Below are positions 1 through 6,733 of a stretch of 8,914 nt of DNA, in pieces (positions within the stretch are counted from its first letter, which is position 1; each line of letters begins with the position of its first letter). Position numbers and translations under genes: made by a program. The notes below the pieces were generated by a model that worked only from the letters and a program-made list of their open reading frames with translations, had not been told where the DNA came from and did no database searches. Source of the DNA: Candidatus Stercoripulliclostridium pullicola (lineage in GTDB: Bacteria > Bacillota > Clostridia > Christensenellales > DTU072); the NCBI GenBank assembly GCA_017694145.1, contig JADINF010000116.1:1-8914 (forward strand). Direction: 5' to 3'.

Positions 1-3000
1 TCGGTGGAAATAGTGGAGATAGAAGGCGTTACCCTCGCCAAGACCACGGCTGTTTTCACCAACGGCAGTAACTACGGCGTGATAAGAGTCTATGCCGAAG
101 CTTACGACGAGGGCGGCAACTACGAGGATTATAATTATTCCGCGGGCGACGCCGAATACAGGTTGTTCGCTAAACACGCCGACAGCGTGGATCCCGTCTA
201 TTTCAGCACCGCTTACAGTTACGTTTACGGTAACGACAACTTCACTATAAGACCGGGACTCGCTTCCTACGCGGCTACCAAAGGCGCATTCCAGTATTCC
301 ATTGCGAGCGACGATCCGTCGGTCGTAGACGTGAGTATCACCGCTTCGGGAGCCAACCGCGACGTCAAGATAGCGGGAGCGGGTAAGGCGACCGTAACTA
401 TTTCGCACGGCGGCTACGTGGGCGCCGACGACACGCAGGCGTATCTCAAGTTTTCCGTGACGACAGAGGTAACTATAGAGAAACGCGCGCTTGTCGTTTC
501 TGCCAAGCCCATGACCATATCGTACGGTACGTCGTTGACTGCCGCGGATTTCGAGATAACATACACGACTTCGGCGAGAAACGATGATTATACCGGATTG
601 AATTACGCTCCCGGACATTCCGATCTGCCGGAAGAGATTTTCGGTCTCGGCGGCGTGACCGTGGCTTATACCTCAACTTCGATGAGCGAGGTGCGCGAGG
701 AGCCTTACGAAGTAGGCGTTTCCAAAGTTATCAGCGTGGATTACGGCGAGAAGAGCAAGAATTACGACATCAGCTATGCGCCGACCACGCTTACCGTCAC
801 CAAACGCGCGGCTACTCTGTACGTCACGCAGAACGGCGTCAACGACAGGCTCGTCAAAGTGTACGGCGCCGAGAATCCCACCGAATATACGTTCGGCGTG
901 TCCGGCGTGGTGGCGGGAGATTTCAGCTCCATCGAGTCCGATTGGCAGAACGGAAATTACACTTCTCCCGTCATCGACTTTATGGGGATAGACGCTTCGA
1001 CCGACGCGGGAAGCTACATCGTGAAGATCACCGGAGCTACCGCGAAAAACTACGAGTTCGCCGACGTTGAGATCACATTGATAATAGAACAGGCTTCCGT
1101 AATAATAAGTTTGGAATCCGTATCCGTCGATTATGACGGTAAGGCGCATTCGGCGGGCGCGGTAACTGTGAGCGGCGTCGCTAACGGCACCGTTCCCGTA
1201 GGGGCCGCGGACGCAGGCAGACTTACGTTCGATTACGGCTATTCCACGGGTTACAGTTACGAAGCGCCCACGAACGCAGGCGTGTATTCGGTGCGCGTGA
1301 CTTTCACCGCCGAAAGCAACGATAACTACAAAACCACCGTGACCGAATTCATGAGCGCGCTGACGATAAACCGCGTCGCGCCCGTGATCTCGTATAACGG
1401 CGTAAGGCAGCTTCCCTACAGCACGTCCGGCATTTCGAAGGCTGCCGTCGCAGCCATCGTGAGCGGCATAGACGGAGGCAGCACGCCGATCGTCACGTCG
1501 GTAAGTTCATACAAATTCCGCAAAGCGGGTACGGACGATCCTTTCGAAGCTCCGTCGGAAATAGGCAATTATTACGTACTCACCGCAGGCGTTTACGATG
1601 TTCTCGCGGTATACGTTTCCAACGCATACGACAACTATTGCGACGCGGAAGTCTATATCTATGCGCAATTCAACGAGGACGGCGTGCTTTCAGAAGGTCT
1701 GGAGATAGCGGCGGGGTTTGCGGAAATTTCCGTCAAGGAAGAAACCAAGAGCAAGGTTTACGACGGACGACCCGTTTCGTTCGATCTCGAACAAAACTTC
1801 AACGAAATAGTTTATACCGATCCCGTGACCGGAATCGGAGTAGGTCTGAGTAAAGACAACGCCACGCTTTACTTCCAGTACGGCGACGCCTCTACGGGAA
1901 GCGTCAACGATATACCCGGCATACACGCATACGTAACGACTGTCGCGCCTACCGACGCGGGAATTTATACCGTGTGGGTCGTTTACGACGAGTCGGGCGT
2001 TCCGGAGGATAAGAGGATAGCTTCGAGGACGGTGACTTCTTTCGTAGGAGCGGTCGTCATAGAGCGCTACGATCTTGCGAAAAATAACGGGATTTCCTTC
2101 AGCGCCGGATATCAGCCTCCCGTATATACTTACGACGCGCTTACGCACACCGTTGCGGCGGACGATATCGCTTTGACGGGCGTTACGGGCGGCAGTCTGC
2201 CCGCCGGCACCGTATCGTTGAGATACGTTAAAGGCGGCGTTTATTACGATATGCCCGTCAACGCCGGCAGTTATACCGTCATGGTCAGATATACCGCGGC
2301 AGCCGACGACAACTACACTTCTTCCGCCGAATGGGTGGAGATAGGCGTAGGACTCACTATCAACAAAGCGATGGTGACGCTCAATTATACACGTAACGAC
2401 GTGTATTCCTTCACCGGCGAATCGCGCGGCATCACGGCGGAATGTCTGGGCGTAACGCTTCCCGGCGGTATGCGCGAAGTGCCCAAGGGTACCCTCGTAT
2501 ACAATTATATCCTCAACGGCGATTATATCTCTGGACTTCCCGTAGACGCCGGCGTTTATAACGTGCAGGTGACGTATTCGCCCACGTCGGACGACAACTA
2601 TAACGAAGCGGTGATGACCTTCTATAACGTTATCACGATAAGCGCCGTCAAGCCCAGCATAGTCATCCAACTGGTATCCGTCGATTTCGGCGCGACGATC
2701 GATCCCGCGAGCCTGTATACACTGAAAGGCGCGCAGTTCGATTCCGATGGTCCCGTGCTCGAATACAACGGCATTCCTACCGTAGTTGTTTCGTACGGAA
2801 CGAGATATACCACCGCTACGGGTTCCGTAGATTACGAGTGGACTACGACCGTGCCGACAACGCCCGGCGACTACAGCGTCAAAGTCGTATTCACGCACGC
2901 ATTGAACGACGCCAATTATCAGGACGTGTCGGCTACGAGGTACGATTGCCTTAAGATAGCGAACGCGGTGCCCACGATAAGCCTCGAGGCGCGCGAAGCG

Positions 3001-5832
3001 GTGTATTCGGGCAAAGCCTTCCCCGCCAACGCCGCGATGATAACGGACGCCAACGGAGAGGTTTACGTAAAGAATAACGGCGCTACCGACGACGGAAATT
3101 ATTATTACGGGAACCTTAATTACGAATATCGTCTTTCCGGAAGTTCGGTATGGACGGCGATAGCGCCTTCCGCCGCGGGTTCCTACGACGTGCGCGTGAC
3201 GTACGTTCCCAACCCCGCGAAAGACGTATTCTCCGCGGGTACCGCCACGTTCGCGGGAGCGCTTACGATACGCGAGCTCACGATTACCGTCATACCCGTA
3301 TTCGGGCAGGGCAAGACCTACGACGGCGTAGCCGCGGGAAGCGACAACCTAGCTTATCTGTATTCATACGAGAGCGTGGACGCAGACGGCAACACCTATA
3401 TCTATTACGTATATTCCGTGTTGACCGCAGCGGACGGTAACGGGACCGTGGACGTAAGCAAATTCGATTTCGTAGACGACGAGGGCAACGTATTCACCGT
3501 ATCCAACGGTTCCGGAGAAACATGGCGCGACTATTACGAAACCGCGATCAGACTGCTTCGCGGCGTATTCAGCGTGGATTCGCGGGAGTACGTCGTGGAT
3601 CTCGCGTCCTTCGGCGCGACGCGCGGCGAATTCGAATACGTGGATCCCGATACGGGCGTTAAATACGTTATCGATCTCGATTCCGACGTCGTTTATCCCG
3701 CAGATAACGCGAAATCGTACGCATACGATATAGAGGTCGGTTACTACATAAGTTCCGTAGACGGAGAAGGCAGGGTAACCGTCATCAATATTCCGAAGAA
3801 AGAGATAGTTTATACCGATATCGAAGCCGGATTGGCGACTTACACCCGCAACGAAGGCGGCAGATACGTCGTGTACAAACTCGATCTGAACGCGATGACT
3901 GCCGTAAGCGGCGGCGTTACCTACAAGATTTACGAGCAGATCGGGAAGTTCGCGGCGAATATAGGCGGCAAGACGGAAATAGTAAGCATAGATTTCAACA
4001 ATATGTATTCTATAGACGCTTCGAGCAATACCGGACTTTACAAGTCCTCGAACGGCGCTCTTTACGTCATAGATTTCGCCTCCGCGTCGGCTACCGAAGT
4101 ATACGAACTCGGGATCTCGGAGATCGCGATAGGGTATAAAGACGCGGACGGCAACATAACGTATTCGGAAGCGATAGCCGTGGAAGATCTCCTGTACGCG
4201 GGTTACGCGAGCGAATACGTACGTAAATATACCGTAGACGGACATAACGCGATAGTGTATCTCAAGGAGCGCGTCGCAAGGATAGAATTATTCTACGAAG
4301 TCAAAGACGGCGGCAACGGCGTTTACGAGTTCAACGGAATGGTCGTAGGCAAATCGGAAATGGCTGTCACCGAATATAAGGACGTGTACGTATACGATCT
4401 GTTGTACGTATGCTATTACGTCGATTTCAACACCATGACGGCGCGCCTCGCAAGCGAAAGATTCTTTACCGATCTTACCCAAGGCGTCATAACCGGAGTG
4501 CTTGACGGGAAGGACGTATCCTTGAAAGTTACCCCCGCCGAAGCGGAATACAAGATCTATTCGGGCGGCGAGATAACGGGGACCACCTCCTTGTACGACT
4601 CCGAGTATTCCGTATGGGCGCCCGAGCTGATAGGCAGTAACGCATGGAGCGGTTCGCTCGGTATGCTTGCGGCGGACGCGGGCGAATACGACGTCAAACT
4701 CGGCAATCTCAACGCGGGGAGCAATTATAAAGTGGTATTCGGTTCGACCGCGATCAATTATACGATAGGTAAAGTAAAACTTACCGTATCCTTCGTTCCC
4801 GATCCCGACGTGTACTTCGACGGCAACAACAAGGGCGTCGAATACGAACTCGAAGGTGTGCTCGCGGGCGACGAGGTAAGAGCTTCGCTCACGTATTACG
4901 GCGATAGCTACAACGTAAGCGAGGAAGGTTACCACGTAACGCTTAACGTAGACTCCGTGAACTACTATATCGAGAATGCGGTAAGTCCCACGTATTATAT
5001 CCTGCCCGCCGAAATGAGCGCGCCCGTATACGACGAAGCGCTTACGTCGGTGATATACGACGGCGGCAGACACTCCGTGCCCGTGACGGCGGCTGACGAC
5101 GCGACCGTATATTATAACGGCAGTCTGTCCGTTCCGTATTACACCGAGCCCGGCACGTATCTTATTACCGTATCCGTGGAGAAGCGCAACTACGTGACCG
5201 TGACTATCGAGATCAGACTGACGATATCGAAGAGCGTATACACCGTGGTCCCCAATCAGGTGCCCGGTACGCTCAGATACGGCGACGCGTTACCCGCGCT
5301 TACCTCCAACAGCACGTTGGGTTCGATAGCGCTCGATCCCGGTCAGACGCTGATGCCCGGAGACAATACCTATACCTGGACGTTCACTCCCTATGACGCG
5401 GACTTCTACAGATATTACGAAGCCGCAGACGGAAGCGGTAACATTACCGGAACGATAGTGTTGCACGTAGAAAAGGCTAAAGCCGAAATAACCGTAGATG
5501 GTAACCTCACGCAATCCGAAACCAACCCCGTGGCGATCACCGGCAATATCAACGGCGTACTCGATCTTGCGGGCTCCGAGGGTGTCACCGTGGAATACAT
5601 CGATTCCGCGGGTAACAGGTATTCCACGATGCCTACCGAAGCGGGCAGATACACGATACTCGTGACCTACGAAGGCGACGACCTCTACGAACGCACGATC
5701 GAATACTTCACGCTGACGATAGAGAAGGAAACCAACCTTACCTGGCTGTATTACGTAATAGGAGCGCTCGTGTTGCTCGGCGGCTTGTCCACCGTGTTCT
5801 TCCTGATGCGTCGTAACAAGAAGTACGAGTAA
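1..5832 (+). CDS. Giant repetitive surface protein with MBG/YDG-type Ig-like repeats and C-terminal membrane anchor (5'-truncated)
   Basis: The frame is open from the first base and there is no signal peptide or ribosome-binding site near the GTG at position 4, so the true start lies upstream. About 1,943 residues are visible. Numbering from the GTG, residues ~70-155 look like a Big_2-type domain. Residues ~160-1092 and ~1592-1910 are Ig-like repeats, most ending in a strand such as ALTINR or TLTIEK. Residues ~1093-1590 form a YDG-like domain interrupted by a long insert. Residues 1915-1935 are one hydrophobic helix followed by RRNKKYE, a stop-transfer anchor. There is no LPXTG motif, so sortase anchoring is unlikely. 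The protein is rich in Tyr, Asp, Val and Thr and poor in Cys, as expected outside the cell. Known MBG/YDG proteins are large bacterial surface or adhesin-like proteins; the ligand cannot be read from the sequence. The frame is intact over 5.8 kb, arguing against a pseudogene. Confidence 0.93.
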   Translation, partial: SVEIVEIEGVTLAKTTAVFTNGSNYGVIRVYAEAYDEGGNYEDYNYSAGDAEYRLFAKHADSVDPVYFSTAYSYVYGNDNFTIRPGLASYAATKGAFQYSIASDDPSVVDVSITASGANRDVKIAGAGKATVTISHGGYVGADDTQAYLKFSVTTEVTIEKRALVVSAKPMTISYGTSLTAADFEITYTTSARNDDYTGLNYAPGHSDLPEEIFGLGGVTVAYTSTSMSEVREEPYEVGVSKVISVDYGEKSKNYDISYAPTTLTVTKRAATLYVTQNGVNDRLVKVYGAENPTEYTFGVSGVVAGDFSSIESDWQNGNYTSPVIDFMGIDASTDAGSYIVKITGATAKNYEFADVEITLIIEQASVIISLESVSVDYDGKAHSAGAVTVSGVANGTVPVGAADAGRLTFDYGYSTGYSYEAPTNAGVYSVRVTFTAESNDNYKTTVTEFMSALTINRVAPVISYNGVRQLPYSTSGISKAAVAAIVSGIDGGSTPIVTSVSSYKFRKAGTDDPFEAPSEIGNYYVLTAGVYDVLAVYVSNAYDNYCDAEVYIYAQFNEDGVLSEGLEIAAGFAEISVKEETKSKVYDGRPVSFDLEQNFNEIVYTDPVTGIGVGLSKDNATLYFQYGDASTGSVNDIPGIHAYVTTVAPTDAGIYTVWVVYDESGVPEDKRIASRTVTSFVGAVVIERYDLAKNNGISFSAGYQPPVYTYDALTHTVAADDIALTGVTGGSLPAGTVSLRYVKGGVYYDMPVNAGSYTVMVRYTAAADDNYTSSAEWVEIGVGLTINKAMVTLNYTRNDVYSFTGESRGITAECLGVTLPGGMREVPKGTLVYNYILNGDYISGLPVDAGVYNVQVTYSPTSDDNYNEAVMTFYNVITISAVKPSIVIQLVSVDFGATIDPASLYTLKGAQFDSDGPVLEYNGIPTVVVSYGTRYTTATGSVDYEWTTTVPTTPGDYSVKVVFTHALNDANYQDVSATRYDCLKIANAVPTISLEAREAVYSGKAFPANAAMITDANGEVYVKNNGATDDGNYYYGNLNYEYRLSGSSVWTAIAPSAAGSYDVRVTYVPNPAKDVFSAGTATFAGALTIRELTITVIPVFGQGKTYDGVAAGSDNLAYLYSYESVDADGNTYIYYVYSVLTAADGNGTVDVSKFDFVDDEGNVFTVSNGSGETWRDYYETAIRLLRGVFSVDSREYVVDLASFGATRGEFEYVDPDTGVKYVIDLDSDVVYPADNAKSYAYDIEVGYYISSVDGEGRVTVINIPKKEIVYTDIEAGLATYTRNEGGRYVVYKLDLNAMTAVSGGVTYKIYEQIGKFAANIGGKTEIVSIDFNNMYSIDASSNTGLYKSSNGALYVIDFASASATEVYELGISEIAIGYKDADGNITYSEAIAVEDLLYAGYASEYVRKYTVDGHNAIVYLKERVARIELFYEVKDGGNGVYEFNGMVVGKSEMAVTEYKDVYVYDLLYVCYYVDFNTMTARLASERFFTDLTQGVITGVLDGKDVSLKVTPAEAEYKIYSGGEITGTTSLYDSEYSVWAPELIGSNAWSGSLGMLAADAGEYDVKLGNLNAGSNYKVVFGSTAINYTIGKVKLTVSFVPDPDVYFDGNNKGVEYELEGVLAGDEVRASLTYYGDSYNVSEEGYHVTLNVDSVNYYIENAVSPTYYILPAEMSAPVYDEALTSVIYDGGRHSVPVTAADDATVYYNGSLSVPYYTEPGTYLITVSVEKRNYVTVTIEIRLTISKSVYTVVPNQVPGTLRYGDALPALTSNSTLGSIALDPGQTLMPGDNTYTWTFTPYDADFYRYYEAADGSGNITGTIVLHVEKAKAEITVDGNLTQSETNPVAITGNINGVLDLAGSEGVTVEYIDSAGNRYSTMPTEAGRYTILVTYEGDDLYERTIEYFTLTIEKETNLTWLYYVIGALVLLGGLSTVFFLMRRNKKYE
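217..480 (+). other. Big_2-like (bacterial Ig-like) domain in the giant protein
   Basis: Residues ~72-159 contain the pattern SDDPSVVDVS, then VKIAGAGKATVTIS, then a terminal strand TTEVTIEK. This matches the usual Big_2 layout, in which an 'S.NPSVA.V' strand is followed by 'G.G.ATIT'. The domain precedes the MBG-type units and is the first recognisable fold in the visible part. Sequence before it (residues 1-70) is Tyr- and Asp-rich and not assigned. The family call rests on motif resemblance only. Confidence 0.5.
484..3279 (+). repeat. Array of about nine diverged MBG-type Ig-like repeats
   Basis: Units begin near 484, 808, 1096, 1378, 1717, 2073, 2374, 2653 and 2971, each ~280-355 bp. The signature is an AGxYxVxVxY strand shortly before a (D/N)(D/N)Y-type tail. 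Examples are PTNAGVYSVRVTF (1267), PTDAGIYTVWVVY (1948), PVNAGSYTVMVRY (2254), PVDAGVYNVQVTY (2539), PTTPGDYSVKVVF (2854) and PSAAGSYDVRVTY (3166). Tails include NDNYKTTV, DDNYTSSA, DDNYNEAV and NDANYQDV. The second unit is closer to the classic MBG form, with YGAENPTEYTF and later AKNYEF. The unit at 1378-1716 is degenerate, keeping only LTAGVYDVLAVY and YDNY. Units differ clearly from each other in sequence, so this is an old array and not a recent tandem duplication. Confidence 0.8.
3280..4776 (+). other. YDG-like domain split by a long insert
   Basis: The left end has the YDG signature GKTYDGVAAG (from 3310). The right end has the matching second half: GVITGVLDGKDVSLKV (from 4483), then LAADAGEYDVKLGNL and AGSNYKVVF, closing with INYTIGKV. 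In ordinary YDG domains the KxYDG motif and the 'G...GDxVxL' strand are about 20 residues apart; here they are ~390 apart. The domain therefore appears to carry a large insertion in an early loop. Pairing the two halves is inferred from family knowledge; they could instead be fragments of two separate repeats. Confidence 0.5.
3340..4480 (+). repeat. Insert region with recurring Y-V-(V/I)-D-(L/F) strand motif, fold unknown
   Basis: Residues ~1113-1493 lack the AGxYxV and DNY signatures of the flanking units. A different short motif recurs: YVVDLASFGA (3589), YVIDLDSDVV (3664), YKLDLNAMTA (3874), VSIDFNNMYS (3982), YVIDFASASA (4063) and YYVDFNTMTA (4414). Spacings are 25, 70, 36, 27 and 117 residues, so it is irregular rather than a strict tandem repeat. 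Several copies follow a turn containing Gly, Asp or Asn, as in GGRYVVYKLD and SNGALYVIDF, which suggests successive beta-hairpins. I do not recognise a named domain family. Codon use appears continuous with the rest of the gene, so a recent foreign insertion is not indicated. Confidence 0.5.
4777..5733 (+). repeat. Membrane-proximal Ig-like repeats, about four units
   Basis: Units start near 4777, 5017, 5239 and 5482. They are shorter (~220-250 bp) and more diverse than the upstream array. Recognisable pieces are VLAGDEVRASLTYYG and NYYIENA in the first, VIYDGGRHSVPV with TEPGTYLITVSVEKRNY in the second, and LRYGDALPAL with GDNTYTWTFTP and ADFYRYYEA in the third. The fourth has PTEAGRYTILVTYEGDD followed by YFTLTIEKE. 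The third resembles MBG-type modules in which a 'YG..L' motif precedes an 'NTY...YTP.D...Y' strand. They probably act as a stalk lifting the distal part away from the membrane; that role is inferred. Confidence 0.65.
5746..5808 (+). other. C-terminal transmembrane anchor of the giant protein
   Basis: Residues 1915-1935 form one uninterrupted hydrophobic stretch, LYYVIGALVLLGGLSTVFFLM, followed by RRNKKYE and the stop codon. The positive tail fits the inside-positive rule, placing the C-terminus in the cytoplasm and the repeats outside. No LPXTG-like sorting motif precedes the helix. Confidence 0.88.
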
Positions 5833-5913
5833 GAGGAGCGCCTCTCACGCGGCGCGCGGAGTGAATATAACACGTAATGTCCTGAACGCGGCGTAACCGT
5901 ATAAGACAAATTG

Positions 5914-5943
5914 CGACCGCATCCGGAGCGGTGCGGTCGTTTT
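5914..5943 (+). terminator. Terminator-like hairpin after the giant gene
   Basis: CGACCGCA (5914-5921) pairs perfectly with TGCGGTCG (5932-5939) around a 10-base loop, and four T residues follow (5940-5943). This is a plausible intrinsic terminator for the giant gene, 81 bases after its stop. The T run is short, so efficiency is uncertain. Its 3' end lies only 27 bases before the next start codon, so it may instead sit in that gene's leader. Confidence 0.6.
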
Positions 5944-5957
5944 ACGTAAAGGAATTC

Positions 5958-5963
5958 AAGGAG
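5958..5963 (+). promoter_or_regulatory. Ribosome-binding site of the isomerase-like gene
   Basis: AAGGAG lies 7 bases before the ATG at 5971. This is a near-ideal Shine-Dalgarno match and spacing and fixes that start. Confidence 0.9.
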
Positions 5964-5970
5964 AAAAGAC

Positions 5971-6726
5971 ATGGTAGAGTACGGATCGCAGTTATACACT
6001 TTTCGCAAAGAGATAAAAACGGCGGCGGATCTGAACAGGATCATGCGTTTCGTGAGCAACGCTGGCGGAACGTGCATACAGTTATCCGGTATCAAATGCG
6101 CCTGTAAGCCCGAAGAGGTGCGTAAAATGGCCGACGACAACGGGCTTTCGATACCTCTTACGCATACTCCGTATGCGCGTATAGCGGAGGAAACGGAGAG
6201 GGTGGCGGAGGAACATCTCGCGCTCGGCGCCGGGATAGTGGGACTCGGTATGATGTCGCCCGCGAAACTCGGCAAAGCGGACACTCTCAAAGAGTTTATC
6301 GAATTCGCTTCGGGAATTTGCGCGAAGCTGAAGCCTTACGGCTTAAAATTCGGATATCACAACCACGCATTCGAATTCCGTAAGACTGCCGACGGCAGAC
6401 GCATAATCGACGTATTGAAAGAGGGGGCGCCGGAAATGCAATTCATATTCGACACGTTCTGGTGCAGATACGCGGGCTACGATCCTGCGGAAACGATATC
6501 GGAGCTAAAGGGGCGCGTCGAGTGCATACACGTAAAAGATTGGAAAAAAAGTTTATTCATACCCCGTTTCCGCGCACCCGGGGAGGGCGATCTCGACTTT
6601 AAGGAAATTCTTACGCGCGCCGTCGCCGCGGGAACTAGGTACGCGCTTATAGAGCACGACAATACCTCCGACCCGTACAGGGTGACGGAAGCGGGGCTCG
6701 TATATCTCAATTCTTTGGGAATATAA
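5971..6726 (+). CDS. Sugar phosphate isomerase/epimerase-like TIM-barrel protein
   Basis: This 251-residue protein has the hallmarks of the xylose-isomerase-like TIM-barrel / AP endonuclease 2 superfamily. It begins with GSQLYTFR (residues 5-12), a usual first strand, and has IPLTHTPY (61-68), GYHNHAFEF (128-136), FDTFW (160-164), CIHVKDW (185-191), GEGDLDF (204-210) and ALIEHD (225-230). Glu135, Asp161, His187 and Glu228 are the likely divalent-metal ligands, by analogy with relatives. Relatives isomerise or epimerise sugars or inositol derivatives, usually in the cytoplasm; the substrate here cannot be read. Length is slightly short for the family (commonly ~250-300) but the barrel looks complete. 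No signal peptide is evident. The gene stands alone: no kinase, dehydrogenase or transporter partner is in the window. It may share transcription with the giant gene by read-through or have a weak promoter at 5833-5910. Confidence 0.87.
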   Translation: MVEYGSQLYTFRKEIKTAADLNRIMRFVSNAGGTCIQLSGIKCACKPEEVRKMADDNGLSIPLTHTPYARIAEETERVAEEHLALGAGIVGLGMMSPAKLGKADTLKEFIEFASGICAKLKPYGLKFGYHNHAFEFRKTADGRRIIDVLKEGAPEMQFIFDTFWCRYAGYDPAETISELKGRVECIHVKDWKKSLFIPRFRAPGEGDLDFKEILTRAVAAGTRYALIEHDNTSDPYRVTEAGLVYLNSLGI

Positions 6727-6733
6727 AGTACCC

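Noticed and set aside
1690..2898. 402-codon open frame antisense to the giant gene
   Set aside because: It mirrors the repeats of the sense gene, is rich in Arg, Gly and His, and has no recognisable domain; there is no convincing ribosome-binding evidence.
3364..5073. Two further long antisense frames (3364-4245 and 4288-5073)
   Set aside because: Same cause: frequent TAC/GTA/GAT codons in the sense frame leave few stops on the opposite strand. The products look compositionally biased.
5716..5832. Sortase (LPXTG) anchor at the C-terminus of the giant protein
   Set aside because: The residues before the helix read IEKETNLTW; no LPXTG-like motif is present, only a membrane helix and basic tail.
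5751..6290. 179-codon minus-strand frame across the intergenic region
   Set aside because: It overlaps the transmembrane anchor codons, the hairpin and the isomerase start, all of which are better supported; no motifs are seen.
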